Below are positions 16,202-24,563 of a stretch of 47,404 bases of DNA, piece by piece. The translations under genes were made by a program, and so were the position numbers. Position 1 is the first letter of the stretch, and every line of letters starts with the position of its first letter. The notes under the pieces are model-generated. The model saw only the letters and a program-made list of their open reading frames with translations. It did no database searches and was not told the DNA's origin. Source of the stretch: Centipeda periodontii DSM 2778 (GTDB taxonomy: Bacteria > Bacillota > Negativicutes > Selenomonadales > Selenomonadaceae); the NCBI RefSeq assembly GCF_000213975.1, contig NZ_GL892076.1, forward strand, positions 2,168,761 through 2,216,164, given 5' to 3'.

Positions 16202-17616
16202 CCCATCGTTCCTTCTAGTTCGATATTGACCAAATTGTTCATCTCGACTGCGTACTCCAGCGGCAGTTCCTTCGCAATCGGCTCGACAAAGCCGCGCACA
16301 ATCATCGCGCGCGCCTCCTCCTCGTCAATGCCTCGGCTCATCAGATAGAAGATCGCCTCGTCGCTGATGCGCCCGATCTTCGCCTCGTGCCCGATATCCA
16401 CTGCGTCGCACGCGACATCCATCACGGGCAGCGTATCACTGCGCGACTCCGAGTCCAGCATGAGCGACTCGCAGTTGACCGAGCACTTTGCCCCGACCGC
16501 GCGCGGCGTCACCTTGACCCCGCTGCGGTAGATCGCAACACCGCCCGACTTCGAGATCGAGCGCGTGCTGATATTCGCCGATGTATTCGGCGCGTCAAAG
16601 ATCACCGTCGCGCCCGTGTCCAGCTCCTGCCCCTTCGAAGCGAACGTAATGCCCGTGAACTCACAGCTCGCGTTCTCCCCATGCAGAATACTTGTCGGAT
16701 AGAGCATCGAAACGTGCGAGCCGAACGAGCCGGAGACCCACTCGACTGCGCCGTCCTTCTCCACCTTCACGCGCTTCGTGTTGAGATTCATCATATTGCG
16801 CGACCAGTTCTCGATCGTCGAGTAGCGCAGACGCGCGCCCTCCTTCACGAACAGCTCGACGCAGCCCGCATGGAGATTCGTCACATTGTACTTTGGCGCG
16901 GAACAGCCCTCAATGAAATGCAGGCTTGCGCCCTTCTCCACGATGATGAGCGTGTGCTCGAACTGTCCTGCCCCCGCCGCATTCAGACGGAAGTAGGACT
17001 GCAATGGGATGTCCACCTTGATCCCCTCGGGCACGTAGACGAACGAGCCGCCCGACCAGACCGCGCCGTGCAGAGCGGCAAATTTATGCGCCTTCGGCGG
17101 CACAAGCGTCATGAAGTACTGCTGTACGATGTCACCGTACTCCTGCAATGCCGTCTCCATATCCGTATAGACGACGCCCTGCTCCACGAGCGACTCCTGA
17201 ATCGAGTGATAGACCACCTCGGAGTCATACTGTGCGCCGACGCCCGCGAGCGAGGTCTTCTCCGCCTCGGGAATCCCCAGACGGTCGAACGTATCCTTGA
17301 TGTCCTCGGGCACCTCGTTCCAGTCCCCGACCATCTTTGCATCAGGGCGCACATAGGTCACAATTTCATCCATATTCAGATCGGAGAGATCCGGTCCCCA
17401 TGCGGGCATTGGCATCGCATGGTAAACATCCAATGATTTCAGACGAAAATTCAGCATCCACTCCGGATCGTTCTTGCGTGCCGAGATGTCGCGGATGATC
17501 TCCTCTGTCAGCCCCGACTGCGACTTGTACGCCGAGCGATCCTCATTTGTAATATCGTAGATCGTCCGCTCAATGTCGGCGACCTGCGTCTTTTTCCTTG
17601 ACGTGAAGTCCTCCAT
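16198..17616 (-). CDS. sufB: Fe-S scaffold subunit SufB
   Basis: A 472-residue SufB, the scaffold subunit on which clusters are built. Visible hallmarks are GVGAQYDSEVVYHSIQE, the beta-helix region with EGCSAPKYNVTNLHAG, and the C-terminal HEAKIGRISDEAIFYLMSRG, including the conserved Glu. Length is normal for the family. I prefer ATG 17616 (GGGGTGA 5 nt ahead). GTG 17625, overlapping the sufC stop, is an alternative adding three residues. It sits between sufC and sufD with overlapping ends, so expression is coupled. Confidence 0.95.
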   Translation of the reverse strand: MEDFTSRKKTQVADIERTIYDITNEDRSAYKSQSGLTEEIIRDISARKNDPEWMLNFRLKSLDVYHAMPMPAWGPDLSDLNMDEIVTYVRPDAKMVGDWNEVPEDIKDTFDRLGIPEAEKTSLAGVGAQYDSEVVYHSIQESLVEQGVVYTDMETALQEYGDIVQQYFMTLVPPKAHKFAALHGAVWSGGSFVYVPEGIKVDIPLQSYFRLNAAGAGQFEHTLIIVEKGASLHFIEGCSAPKYNVTNLHAGCVELFVKEGARLRYSTIENWSRNMMNLNTKRVKVEKDGAVEWVSGSFGSHVSMLYPTSILHGENASCEFTGITFASKGQELDTGATVIFDAPNTSANISTRSISKSGGVAIYRSGVKVTPRAVGAKCSVNCESLMLDSESRSDTLPVMDVACDAVDIGHEAKIGRISDEAIFYLMSRGIDEEEARAMIVRGFVEPIAKELPLEYAVEMNNLVNIELEGTMG

Positions 17617-17621
17617 TCGGC

Positions 17622-18380
17622 TCACCCCACTTTATCCTGATCCGCAAGGATACGGGCAAACCCCTCGTCATTGATCTGCTGAACGAGTTCCGCACCACCC
17701 TCGCGCACGATCTTGCCCTGCGCAACGACATGCACACGGTCTACCTTGAGCTTATCGAGGATCTTCGCATTGTGCGTGATGATGATACAGGAGTTCTCCG
17801 CCGTGTGGAATTTCGCCACACCCTCGGACACAATCTGCACCGCATCCACATCCAGACCTGAGTCCGTCTCGTCGAGCAATGCCAGCTTCGGCTGTAGCAT
17901 GAGCAGCTGCAGCACCTCGCTGCGCTTCTTCTCACCGCCCGAGAATCCGACATTCAGATAGCGCTGTGCATAGCTCGGATCGATCTTCAGCTCCGCCATC
18001 ATCGCGTTCAGTTCCTTGCGGAACGGCATGAGTTTCACACGCTCGCCCGTAATCATCTGGCGCGCCGTGCGGATCATATTCTCCACCGTGATCCCCGGAA
18101 TCTCCTCCGGCGACTGAAATGCAAGGAAAAGTCCACGACGCGCACGCTCAAATGCGCGCAGCTCGCCGATATCCTCCCCTTCGAGGACAAGACTTCCACC
18201 CGTCACCTCATACTTCGGATGCCCCATGATGACATTCATCAGCGTCGACTTCCCGGAGCCGTTCGGCCCGAGAATGACATGCACCTCACCCTTACAAACG
18301 GTGAGATTCAGCCCCTTTAGAATCTCCTTGCCCTCTACGCCCGCGTGAAGATCCTTTATTTGCAGCAATACCTCTGCCAT
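17622..18380 (-). CDS. sufC: Fe-S assembly ATPase SufC
   Basis: A 252-residue ABC-type ATPase of the Suf scaffold. Walker A is GPNGSGKST, the Q-loop FQSPEEIPG, the signature FSGGEKKRSE and Walker B LALLDETDSGLD. The LDETDSGLD form and the EKKR signature are diagnostic of SufC rather than a transporter ATPase. First gene of the suf operon. ATG 18380 follows AAGGAG by 8 nt. A tandem 10-bp repeat (CCTTATATAT twice, 18391-18410) immediately upstream duplicates part of the Shine-Dalgarno region. Confidence 0.95.
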   Translation of the reverse strand: MAEVLLQIKDLHAGVEGKEILKGLNLTVCKGEVHVILGPNGSGKSTLMNVIMGHPKYEVTGGSLVLEGEDIGELRAFERARRGLFLAFQSPEEIPGITVENMIRTARQMITGERVKLMPFRKELNAMMAELKIDPSYAQRYLNVGFSGGEKKRSEVLQLLMLQPKLALLDETDSGLDVDAVQIVSEGVAKFHTAENSCIIITHNAKILDKLKVDRVHVVAQGKIVREGGAELVQQINDEGFARILADQDKVG

Positions 18381-18390
18381 ACTAAACTCT

Positions 18391-18422
18391 CCTTATATAT
18401 CCTTATATATCAGTGATTCCTT
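18391..18422. repeat. Tandem 10-mer and dispersed repeat end in the suf leader
   Basis: Two exact copies of CCTTATATAT (18391-18410) run into TATATCAGTGATTCCTTA (18405-18422), which matches the right end of the MITE-like element at 11509-11528. It lies in the untranslated leader of sufC. Confidence 0.6.
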
Positions 18423-18448
18423 AATCCTTACAAAAATACTCAGGATTA
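18422..18448. promoter_or_regulatory. Inverted repeat near the suf transcription start, possible operator
   Basis: TAATCCT (18422-18428) and AGGATTA (18442-18448) form a 7-bp inverted repeat spaced by 13 nt. It lies just past the predicted start of transcription (about 18452), where a repressor would block the suf promoter. An Fe-S or iron regulator is a reasonable guess. The sequence does not closely match a Fur or IscR box that I know. Confidence 0.4.
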
Positions 18449-18458
18449 CGTTTTCATC

Positions 18459-18487
18459 ATTGTATTTGCTTTCATATAAAAAGTCAA
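18459..18487 (-). promoter_or_regulatory. Promoter of the suf operon
   Basis: Minus strand TTGACT (18482-18487), 17-nt spacer, TACAAT (18459-18464): a near-consensus housekeeping promoter about 80 nt ahead of sufC and downstream of the terminator at 18541-18590. Confidence 0.75.
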
Positions 18488-18540
18488 TAACCTTAAGCAC
18501 GATCTATAAACAAAACAAATAATTGAGATTCCTTTTCACA

Positions 18541-18590
18541 AAAAGAGGAGACCATTGTAGGAGGATCAACCTCCGTACAACAGTCCCCGT
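18541..18590 (-). terminator. Terminator of the rpe-queC-folE2-flippase run
   Basis: A long imperfect stem on the minus strand (GGGGACTGTTGTACGGAGG against the reverse complement of GGAGACCATTGTAGGAGG) closes with a TTGAT loop. It is followed by TCTTTTTGTG. It ends leftward transcription about 60 nt past the flippase gene. Confidence 0.7.
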
Positions 18591-18592
18591 TC

Positions 18593-18650
18593 TTAAGGAA
18601 CCACCGATATATTCAGCGCCATCATCTCGACGCATGTTTTTTCGCATCTC
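18593..18650. repeat. Dispersed repeat end, partial copy
   Basis: TTAAGGAACCACCGATATAT and the following CGACGCATGTTTTTT match the left end of the MITE-like element (11362-11410). The copy stops at the end of the flippase gene (18652), so again a repeat end abuts a stop codon. Confidence 0.55.
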
Positions 18651-18651
18651 A

Positions 18652-19632
18652 TCAATACCGCCGCAAGAATTCACGTCCAAAGACGGTGACGGTGTAGTAA
18701 AAGCCAATGAGGAACGGGAGATATTCGGCGATGAGGCGCCAGCAGACGGCGACAATGCCGACCGTGCCGGCGGGAACGGTCGCCGCAAAGAGGAGGACGA
18801 AGCCGCCCTCGGCGATGCCGGAGCCGCCCGGCGTTGGGCTGAAGTAGAGGAGCATGTTGAGGAAGATCATGCGCCCCATGACGGTGTACCAGTCCGCATC
18901 CGTGACGCCGAGACCGAGCAGGAGGCATGGGACGACAGCGTAGATGCAGAGGAGGTTCAGCCCCGACTCGACAAAGACGACGAGCATCTGACGCGGCGCA
19001 CCGAGGAGGAGCGAGATGGCACTCTTCGTATCGCGGTAGAGTCCGAATAGTTGGTGTCGCCTCTTGTCGCGCAGCCGGCGTGCAATCCAGACGACGATAT
19101 AGTCGAGAAAGCCGCGCCGTGCGCCTACGACAATGAATACGATCCCCAAAAATGCCGCAAGCGTAATCGCCATCAGAATGTCATTCGATACGCCGGGCAC
19201 GATGCCCTCGTCGTGCAGAAAGATAAACGGCATGCAGAGTGCGAGGAAGAAGATCGAAAGCAGCGTACGCACGATGACAAGCACTGCCGCCTTGCCCGTA
19301 GGCACCCCCGCGTGACGCAGGAACATGACCTGCGCCACCGCGCCGCCCGTCGCCCCCGGTGTGAGGAGCGCAAGGAAATAATTGCCGAAGATTACCTGTA
19401 CTGCTTGGTACAAGGTGATTTTTTCGTTGGAGATCTTAACGAGGTGCATGAGGCGGCTGCCGTCAAAGAACATGCCCAGCCCGACGGCAAGGAGTGCGAG
19501 GAGAAGCGACCACGAGTGAAAGCGCGTCAGATTGTGCAGTGTATTGATGTCCACCGTCGTGTAGATAACGGCGGCAGAGATACCGACAACGAGCGTAAGG
19601 AGTAGGAGAAAACGCCGTGCAAATTTACTCAT
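18652..19632 (-). CDS. LPG synthase TM-like / UPF0104 membrane protein
   Basis: A 326-residue polytopic membrane protein with about eight hydrophobic segments, of the lysylphosphatidylglycerol synthase transmembrane (AglD/UPF0104) family. Conserved pieces are LTPGATGGAVAQVMFL and SPTPGGSGIAEGGF, both typical of this fold. It lacks the cytosolic aminoacyl-transferase domain of MprF, so it is not a complete MprF. A lipid flippase or lipid-linked transport role is family inference. The start is 22 nt beyond the folE2 stop; it is the last gene of the long run that begins at fhaA or earlier. Confidence 0.85.
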   Translation of the reverse strand: MSKFARRFLLLLTLVVGISAAVIYTTVDINTLHNLTRFHSWSLLLALLAVGLGMFFDGSRLMHLVKISNEKITLYQAVQVIFGNYFLALLTPGATGGAVAQVMFLRHAGVPTGKAAVLVIVRTLLSIFFLALCMPFIFLHDEGIVPGVSNDILMAITLAAFLGIVFIVVGARRGFLDYIVVWIARRLRDKRRHQLFGLYRDTKSAISLLLGAPRQMLVVFVESGLNLLCIYAVVPCLLLGLGVTDADWYTVMGRMIFLNMLLYFSPTPGGSGIAEGGFVLLFAATVPAGTVGIVAVCWRLIAEYLPFLIGFYYTVTVFGREFLRRY

Positions 19633-19654
19633 GCCCTACGCGCTCCCCCTTCCC

Positions 19655-20446
19655 TTACTTGGATATGTATTCTTCATGCGCCGCAAAGGCGTTGTGGTTA
19701 TGAATGGACTCCTCATTCTCGCATTCGAGCGAGAAATAGGCAAGTCCCGGCTGTGCGCGCAGGGCGAGAACTGTGTCGCGCAGGATGTCCTCAACGAATT
19801 TCGGATTCTCGTACGCCGCCTCGGTGACGTATTTCTCATCCGCACGCTTGAGCAGCGAATAGATAGGCGCAGACCCCTGCTGCTCAAGGAGTGCTGCCAG
19901 TTCCTCGATGTAGATGCAGGGCACACCCTCGTGATAGCGGAGCCGCACGCGCGCTATAGAGCGCTGATTGTGCGCTCCGTACGCAGAGATCTCCTTGCTG
20001 CACGGGCAGAGCGAGGTAAATGGCATCGTAAGCCCAAGCTCGAACTGCATCGGCTCATTGCGCCGCTTTCGCCCCGTAAAGGAGGCATCCACGTCGAGCA
20101 GCGACATACGACCGCTGACGGGAGCACATTTCTCGATAAAATACGTAAATGCGAGCGAAACTTCGGCCTCCTCGGCATGGAGACGGTCAAGTGCCTCCGT
20201 GAGCATCGCGTCCATCTCCTCCTCCGCAAGCGGTTTCTCGCTCCACGGCAGGAGGATTTCGAGGAAGCGGCTCATATGCGTGCCCTTGAACTCCATCGGC
20301 AGAGAAACGGTGAATGCGATGCGTGCGAGCACCTGCTGATAGCCTCCCGCCTGCTTCTTGATGAGGAAGGGCAGGCGCACCTCCTTGACGCCGACGCGTT
20401 GAATGGCGATGCCGCGGCTGTCCTCTCGATTCTGTACGTCCAGCAT
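19655..20446 (-). CDS. folE2: GTP cyclohydrolase FolE2 (type IB)
   Basis: A 263-residue GTP cyclohydrolase of the metal-flexible IB family, unrelated in sequence to classic FolE. The active-site Cys/Glu segment SLCPCSKEISAYGAHNQRS and the C-terminal ESIHNHNAFA are clear. It converts GTP to dihydroneopterin triphosphate, the first step of folate and queuosine synthesis. Its place beside queC, with queD and queE 14 kb away on the same strand, suggests it feeds both pathways. FolE2 works with metals other than zinc, useful under zinc limitation. ATG overlaps the queC stop (TAATG). Confidence 0.95.
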   Translation of the reverse strand: MLDVQNREDSRGIAIQRVGVKEVRLPFLIKKQAGGYQQVLARIAFTVSLPMEFKGTHMSRFLEILLPWSEKPLAEEEMDAMLTEALDRLHAEEAEVSLAFTYFIEKCAPVSGRMSLLDVDASFTGRKRRNEPMQFELGLTMPFTSLCPCSKEISAYGAHNQRSIARVRLRYHEGVPCIYIEELAALLEQQGSAPIYSLLKRADEKYVTEAAYENPKFVEDILRDTVLALRAQPGLAYFSLECENEESIHNHNAFAAHEEYISK

Positions 20447-21132
20447 TATCGCACTCCTGCTGCGTACGGAATCGGGTCGCGCCGCCCCGCCTCGGCAAAC
20501 CCGCGCAGACGCAGAACGCAGCTGTCACAGACACCGCAAGCCTCTGCTCCACCGCGATAGCAGCTCGTCGTCAGCTCGTAGGGCGCGCCAAGCTTCGTAC
20601 CGAGCTGCACAATCGCTCCCTTCGAGAGATGCTGCAGCGGCGTTTCGACGATGATACGCCGCCCGCGCTCGGTTGCGGCAGCCGTCGCGGCGTCCGCCGC
20701 CGCCTGAAATGCCGCAATAAATTCGGGACGGCAGTCAGGATAGCCCGAGTAGTCTACGGAGTTGACGCCGATGTAGAGATGTGCCGCACCGACGCGCTCT
20801 GCGTAGCCGAGCGCATAGCTCAGAAAGATGAGGTTGCGCGCAGGCACATAGGTCACGGGAATGTCCGTCCGTTCCGCATCCCCCTCCGGCACCGCAATCG
20901 CATCATCCGTCAATGCAGAACCGCCGACCGCGTTCATATTCGTTTCAATGATAAGATGCTCTACTGCATGATAGTGCTCTGCAATACGCTTGGCACAATC
21001 GAGCTCGCGGTCATGCCGCTGATGGTAGTCGAAGCTGATGGGATAGAGTTCATAGCCCGCCGCGCAGGCAACCGCCATACAGGTACAGCTGTCGAGCCCT
21101 CCCGAGAGGAGGATTACCGCTTTTTCACCCAT
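20446..21132 (-). CDS. queC: 7-cyano-7-deazaguanine synthase QueC
   Basis: A 228-residue ATP-pyrophosphatase with PP-loop LLSGGLDSCT near the N-terminus. A C-terminal zinc knuckle (CYRGGAEACGVCDSC) is present. It makes preQ0 from 7-carboxy-7-deazaguanine. I chose ATG 21132 (MGEKAVIL) with AGAGGG 5 nt ahead; the longer frame to 21294 overlaps rpe and lacks family similarity. It is 10 nt past rpe and overlaps folE2 by one base, so it is co-transcribed with both. Confidence 0.95.
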   Translation of the reverse strand: MGEKAVILLSGGLDSCTCMAVACAAGYELYPISFDYHQRHDRELDCAKRIAEHYHAVEHLIIETNMNAVGGSALTDDAIAVPEGDAERTDIPVTYVPARNLIFLSYALGYAERVGAAHLYIGVNSVDYSGYPDCRPEFIAAFQAAADAATAAATERGRRIIVETPLQHLSKGAIVQLGTKLGAPYELTTSCYRGGAEACGVCDSCVLRLRGFAEAGRRDPIPYAAGVR

Positions 21133-21142
21133 GTTTTCCCTC

Positions 21143-21850
21143 TCACCCGCGCAGAGAAGCGACAGCGGCGGCAATGTCCTTCGCACCGTAGATGTACGAG
21201 CCCGCGACGAGCACGTTCGCACCTGCCGATCGCACGGACTCTGCCGTCTCTGCATTGATTCCGCCGTCCACCTCGATATCGACGTCCAGTTCATTGTCCA
21301 TGACCGTATGATAGAGCGCGTGAATCTTGCCGAGTGTATTCTCTATGAATTTCTGCCCGCCAAAGCCGGGGTTGACCGTCATGAGGAGCACCATATCCAC
21401 ATCGTCGATCAACTCCTCCAGACTGTAGATCGACGTGCCGGGGTTGAGCGCAATGCCCGCCTTGCATCCTGCCGCTTTGATCTGCTGGATGACGCGATGC
21501 GCGTGACGCGTCGCCTCGACGTGGAACGTGATGATGTCCGCCCCCGCCTTTGCAAAGGACTCGATGTGCGTCTCCGGATGTTCGACCATAAGGTGCACGT
21601 CAAAGACCGCCTTGGACACCTTGCGCAGGCTCTCGACCACGCAGGGGCCGAGCGTGATGTTCGGCACAAACGTCCCATCCATCACATCAATGTGGATGTA
21701 CTCCGCACCCGCTTCCTCCACACGGCGCACATCCGCGCCAAGATTGGCAAAGTCTGCCGAGAGAATGGACGGTGCGATGATCGTCGGACGCTCAATGTGA
21801 ACGTGCTCTTCTTCCATCATTTCTTCTTCGTGTTCATGTTCGTGTGCCAT
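21143..21850 (-). CDS. rpe: Ribulose-phosphate 3-epimerase with His/Glu-rich N-terminus
   Basis: A 235-residue TIM-barrel epimerase of the pentose phosphate pathway. APSILSADFANLG, HIDVMDGTFVPNI, MTVNPGFGGQKF and VDGGINAET supply the metal-binding His/Asp and phosphate-binding residues. The first 20 residues are unusual: HEHEHEEE, MM, then EEEHVHIE, giving five His and many Glu. Normal Rpe begins about two residues before APSIL. The extension is supported by AGGAG 6 nt before ATG 21850. Rpe is a metalloenzyme (Fe2+/Zn2+/Mn2+), so the tail could hold or deliver metal, but that is inference. It follows rsgA as in other Firmicutes. Confidence 0.95.
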   Translation of the reverse strand: MAHEHEHEEEMMEEEHVHIERPTIIAPSILSADFANLGADVRRVEEAGAEYIHIDVMDGTFVPNITLGPCVVESLRKVSKAVFDVHLMVEHPETHIESFAKAGADIITFHVEATRHAHRVIQQIKAAGCKAGIALNPGTSIYSLEELIDDVDMVLLMTVNPGFGGQKFIENTLGKIHALYHTVMDNELDVDIEVDGGINAETAESVRSAGANVLVAGSYIYGAKDIAAAVASLRG

Positions 21851-21859
21851 TGTATTCTC

Positions 21860-22735
21860 CTATTTCCTTTTCATGCGAAGTTCATTCAAGAGCGCGAGAT
21901 ATGCCTCATACCGCTCGCGCGAAATTTCCTCGGCCGCAACTGCTGCCTTGACGGCACAGTCCGGCTCGTGGCTGTGGCTGCACGGGGCGAAGCGACAACC
22001 TGTATGGTGGGAAAACTCGGGAAAGCAGTCCGAAAGTTCTTCCGGCGCAGTGTCCGTGATTTCCTGCTGCGTAAAGCCCGGCGTATCAACCACATACCCG
22101 CCCATAAACGGGAGCAGTTCGGCGCGCCGCGTCGTGTGACGTCCACGCCCGATCTTCTCGCTGACCACCCCTGTTGCGAGGGCAAGCGTCGGATCAAGCG
22201 CGTTGAGCAGCGAGGATTTCCCCGCACCCGATGGTCCTGCGAGCACGCTGATCTCCCCCGCAAGGTGCGCGCGCAGATCATCGAGTCCCGTACCACCCGC
22301 TGCCGAAACGCGCAGAACGGAATAGCCCGCCGCCTCGTATTCCGCAAGATACGACGCAGGATCACCTGTGCAGAGATCCATCTTGTTCACGCAGAGCACA
22401 ATTTTTTTCACGCCCGAGAGCTCCGCAAGCACAAGGAAGCGGCTCACAACGAGGGGATGTGGGTCGGGCGATGCCGCCGCGACCGTAATGACAATCTGTG
22501 TGAGATTTGCCACACGCGGACGCTGCAGGAGATTCGTGCGCGCTTCGATGCGCTCGATCACGCCTTCCCCCGCTGAAATGCGTTCAAATGTGACGATATC
22601 GCCGGGGACGAGCCCCATATCGCTGCGCCCCTTCTTCACCCTGCCGCGCAGCTTGCAGAACAGGACACCATCCTCTGCAGCGACGTGAAGTACATTGTTG
22701 TAGACCTTCAGGATACGTCCGCGCTCTGCCACCAT
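21860..22735 (-). CDS. rsgA: Ribosome small-subunit GTPase RsgA
   Basis: A 291-residue circularly permuted GTPase with an OB domain at the N-terminus, then G4 (NKMD), G1 (GPSGAGKSSLLN) and G3 (DTPGF). The zinc module CRFAPCSHSHEPDC follows near the C-terminus. It matures the 30S subunit. It lies 7 nt after the kinase gene prkC; RsgA (CpgA) is a known substrate of PrkC in Bacillus, so the pairing is functional as well as positional. ATG 22735 is close to AGGGAG (3 nt); GTG 22732 (6 nt) is an equally good start. Confidence 0.95.
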   Translation of the reverse strand: MVAERGRILKVYNNVLHVAAEDGVLFCKLRGRVKKGRSDMGLVPGDIVTFERISAGEGVIERIEARTNLLQRPRVANLTQIVITVAAASPDPHPLVVSRFLVLAELSGVKKIVLCVNKMDLCTGDPASYLAEYEAAGYSVLRVSAAGGTGLDDLRAHLAGEISVLAGPSGAGKSSLLNALDPTLALATGVVSEKIGRGRHTTRRAELLPFMGGYVVDTPGFTQQEITDTAPEELSDCFPEFSHHTGCRFAPCSHSHEPDCAVKAAVAAEEISRERYEAYLALLNELRMKRK

Positions 22736-22742
22736 GCACTCC

Positions 22743-24491
22743 CTATTCTGTCTTTTCCGTCTGGATACGGCGTCCGGCGGGATCCTTGTCGTTCTTCTTG
22801 CTGTTGCCCTTCGTATCTTCCTTTGTACCGGAGGACTTTCCGCCGCTCGAAATGACTAGGCTCACGGCGCTGCCGCTGTCCGCTTCCACCCCTGCCGCCG
22901 GCGACTGGCTGACGACGGTGCCTGCTGCCTGCGTGCTCGCCTCTTCCGAAACGCTGCCAACCTTCAATCCGCTTCCCTCGATCATTGTATGTGCACGATC
23001 CGAGGGCACGCCCTTCACATTGGGAACGCTGACTTTCTTGATCTTCTGCCCCTTGCTGACCGTGATATCCACGGACTGCCCCTTGCTGATGCGCGTTCCA
23101 CTGCGCGGATCCTGCGAGATGACGGTGCCGGCGTCCTCATCGGAGAATGTCTCATAGGCAGAGCCGAGGCGCAGCCCCATCTGCTGCAGCCTGTCAATCG
23201 CCTCCGATTGCTTCAGTCCGCGCAGATTCGGCATCTCCATCTCCTCGCCGCCCTTGCTGACGTAGATCGTGATCGTGCGCTCCTCCTTGACTGTCGACCC
23301 TGCCTCCGGCGTCTGCGAGACAACAACGCCCACGGGCACGGAAGCGTCAAATGTCTCCGCAACCGTGACGCGCAGATGCTGATCCTCGAGAATCTGCCGC
23401 GCAAGCGTGAGCTGCTTGCCCGTCACATCGGGTACCGTGATCTCCACAGAGCTCCAGAATTTGCCAAAGCTCAGGAAGAATCCGGTAAAGAACCCCAGCA
23501 GGAGGATGAAAACAAGCCCAAACTTGAATTTCTTCGTGCGGAAGAAGGATTTCTCCTCCGCCGCCGCAGCCTCCTCCTCCGCCTCGGCAATGGCACCGAT
23601 CTCCTGCGCCTCGACAGGCGAGAGAACGCGCGTCGCGTCGGGGTCGAATACGGGCATCGCAGACGTATCGCCGCGCATCATCTGTTCCGCACGTGTGATG
23701 TCCTGAACGAGCAGACGACTGTCCGGACGCAGTGCCGGGTCCTTTGCCATCATGCGTGTCACGAGCGCCTCCACGACGGGCGGTATATTCGGGACGAGGG
23801 AGCGGAGCGGCTGCGGTTCCTCCTCGAGATGCTTGCGCGCAATGCTCACAGCCGTGTTGCCGTCAAACGGGATGCGTCCCGTCAGCATTTCATAGAGCAC
23901 GACGCCGAGCGAGTAAACATCGGACTTCGGCGTGATGATCGTCCCGCGCGCCTGCTCGGGCGAGAAGTAGTGCACCGAGCCCATAATGTTGTCGTTGTAG
24001 GTCATTGTGGACTCCGTGACCGCGCGTGCAATGCCGAAGTCCGCGACCTTTACGTTGCCGTCGGGCATGACGAGGATGTTGTGCGGCTTGATATCACAGT
24101 GAACAAGGTTGTTTATGTGTGCCTGTGCGAGCGCCCCTGCGATCTGGCGTGCAATGTGCAGAGCCTCTGCGGCGGGCACGGGTCCCTCCTCCTTGATGCG
24201 TTCCTTCAGCGTGCGTCCCGGAACATATTCCATGACGATGTAGTGCCGTCCCTCGGCAATGCCGACGTCGTACACATTGACGATGTTCGGATGCGTGATG
24301 CGCGCTGCTGCCTTCGCCTCGCGCTGAAAGCGCTCGATGAATTCCTTGTCATTCTCGTACTGCTGGTGGAGAATCTTGACGGCGACGGTGCGCTCCAAGA
24401 GCTGATCCTTTGCCCGATAGACATCTGCCATGCCGCCGCTGCCCACAAGCACCTCCAGCGCGTAGCGTCCATCCAAGACGCGCTCAACCAT
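22743..24491 (-). CDS. prkC: PASTA-domain Ser/Thr kinase PrkC
   Basis: A 582-residue membrane kinase. The cytosolic kinase domain (about 10-265) has glycine loop GSGGMADVY (17-25), ATP Lys 39, catalytic HCDIKPHN (131-138) and DFG (151-153). A juxtamembrane Glu/Ala-rich linker and one membrane helix (about 325-347) follow. Three extracellular PASTA repeats come next, each with the PxVxG pattern. The tail is Lys/Asp/Thr-rich. It senses peptidoglycan and phosphorylates wall and translation factors. The catalytic loop is HCD rather than HRD, so it is a non-RD kinase at that position. Start: ATG 24491 with AGGAGG 7 nt upstream, in preference to ATG 24518. The opposing phosphatase is two genes upstream. 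Confidence 0.95.
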   Translation of the reverse strand: MVERVLDGRYALEVLVGSGGMADVYRAKDQLLERTVAVKILHQQYENDKEFIERFQREAKAAARITHPNIVNVYDVGIAEGRHYIVMEYVPGRTLKERIKEEGPVPAAEALHIARQIAGALAQAHINNLVHCDIKPHNILVMPDGNVKVADFGIARAVTESTMTYNDNIMGSVHYFSPEQARGTIITPKSDVYSLGVVLYEMLTGRIPFDGNTAVSIARKHLEEEPQPLRSLVPNIPPVVEALVTRMMAKDPALRPDSRLLVQDITRAEQMMRGDTSAMPVFDPDATRVLSPVEAQEIGAIAEAEEEAAAAEEKSFFRTKKFKFGLVFILLLGFFTGFFLSFGKFWSSVEITVPDVTGKQLTLARQILEDQHLRVTVAETFDASVPVGVVVSQTPEAGSTVKEERTITIYVSKGGEEMEMPNLRGLKQSEAIDRLQQMGLRLGSAYETFSDEDAGTVISQDPRSGTRISKGQSVDITVSKGQKIKKVSVPNVKGVPSDRAHTMIEGSGLKVGSVSEEASTQAAGTVVSQSPAAGVEADSGSAVSLVISSGGKSSGTKEDTKGNSKKNDKDPAGRRIQTEKTE

Positions 24492-24563
24492 GTTCCTTCC
24501 TCCTAACACTTCTGCCATGCATTGCCGAGGTCTCTATCTCAAGAAAGGGTATCTGATGAAAAC

